5,433 nucleotides of DNA from Holophaga sp. GTDB taxonomy: Bacteria > Acidobacteriota > Holophagae > Holophagales > Holophagaceae. The notes under the pieces are model-generated. The model was not told the origin of the DNA and did not search any database. It saw only the letters and a program-made list of their open reading frames with translations. The stretch lies in contig JARLGP010000145.1 of NCBI GenBank assembly GCA_031292735.1, forward strand, positions 1 through 5,433, in the 5' to 3' direction. A program made the position numbers and the translations under genes. Shown in pieces: positions 5,353-5,433 of this stretch (within the stretch, counting starts at the first letter, position 1; the number at the start of each line of letters is the position of its first letter).

Positions 5353-5433
5353 ATGGACCTGCTGAACCACCTCCCCGAAGCCACCGTCATCACCGCCGCC
5401 GACCTGCTGGAGGGCTACCGGCGGGACGAGTCC
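5353..5433 (+). CDS. Probable FAD-linked oxidase (GlcD-like), N-terminal fragment
   Basis: Only 27 codons are present before the window ends. They read without a stop and give MDLLNHLPEATVITAADLLE, then GYRRDES. The pattern of a hydrophobic strand with 'VIT', a helix with 'ADLLEGY', then 'RRDES' is how FAD-binding type 4 oxidases of the glycolate oxidase GlcD / D-lactate dehydrogenase group begin, just before their FAD-binding PCMH domain. Those enzymes oxidise 2-hydroxyacids to 2-oxoacids with electrons passed to the respiratory chain. No catalytic or flavin residues are visible yet. The ATG at 5353 lacks a strong SD; an in-frame TTG at 5335 is the only nearby alternative. The gene is divergent from the ATPase. 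Confidence 0.5.
   Translation, partial: MDLLNHLPEATVITAADLLEGYRRDES

Noticed and set aside
1..5433. CRISPR array, tRNA/rRNA genes, IS elements or attachment sites
   Set aside because: No regularly spaced repeats, cloverleaf-like sequences, transposase motifs or terminal repeats with target duplications were seen. The only notable inverted repeat (5225-5267) encloses just 23 bp.

Overview
The window is a high-GC stretch (about two thirds G+C by eye) of a bacterial chromosome. It is densely coded, and only short gaps separate the genes. It holds the end of a sigma-54 activator, a pilin-like gene, four housekeeping genes, an AAA+ ATPase gene pointing the other way, and the first codons of a probable flavoprotein. 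The sigma-54 activator next to a prepilin, the YceD-bL32-PlsX cluster and the codon use suggest a Gram-negative such as an Acidobacteriota (Holophagae-like) or delta-proteobacterial lineage. That placement is a weak inference, since no phylogenetic marker was compared.

Layout. Positions 2-832 (+) are the C-terminal part of a sigma-54 enhancer-binding protein, with a GAFTGA loop, Walker B and a Fis-type HTH. A 94-bp gap (833-926) carries a sigma-54-like -24 element whose spacing is one base too long, plus a GAAA-tetraloop hairpin. The + strand genes that follow are a type IV prepilin/pseudopilin-like gene (927-1427), yceD/DUF177 (1424-1978, ATGA overlap with the pilin), rpmF encoding bL32 (2022-2207) and plsX (2215-3264, GTG start). 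Two stem-loops with T runs (3303-3337 and 3341-3362) lie back to back directly before the pyrH ribosome binding site, and pyrH (UMP kinase) occupies 3374-4078.

A convergent minus-strand gene for a COG1373-type ATPase (AAA_14 plus DUF4143, 4086-5222) ends 7 bp after pyrH. The two stop codons sit in opposite arms of one small palindrome. Upstream of the ATPase gene is a 130-bp divergent intergenic region with a perfect 10-bp inverted repeat around a TTGACA hexamer. A + strand gene then starts at 5353 and runs off the window; its 27 visible residues resemble the start of FAD-linked oxidases.

How the genes work together: yceD, rpmF and plsX form the widespread bacterial cluster linking ribosome assembly to phospholipid precursor synthesis, and pyrH supplies UDP/UTP. 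The unusual points are the translational coupling of a prepilin gene to that cluster, the doubled terminator that every pyrH transcript must cross, and the inverted repeat in front of the ATPase gene. I see no clear new multi-gene system. The best candidates for new biology are the pyrH leader and the ATPase promoter.
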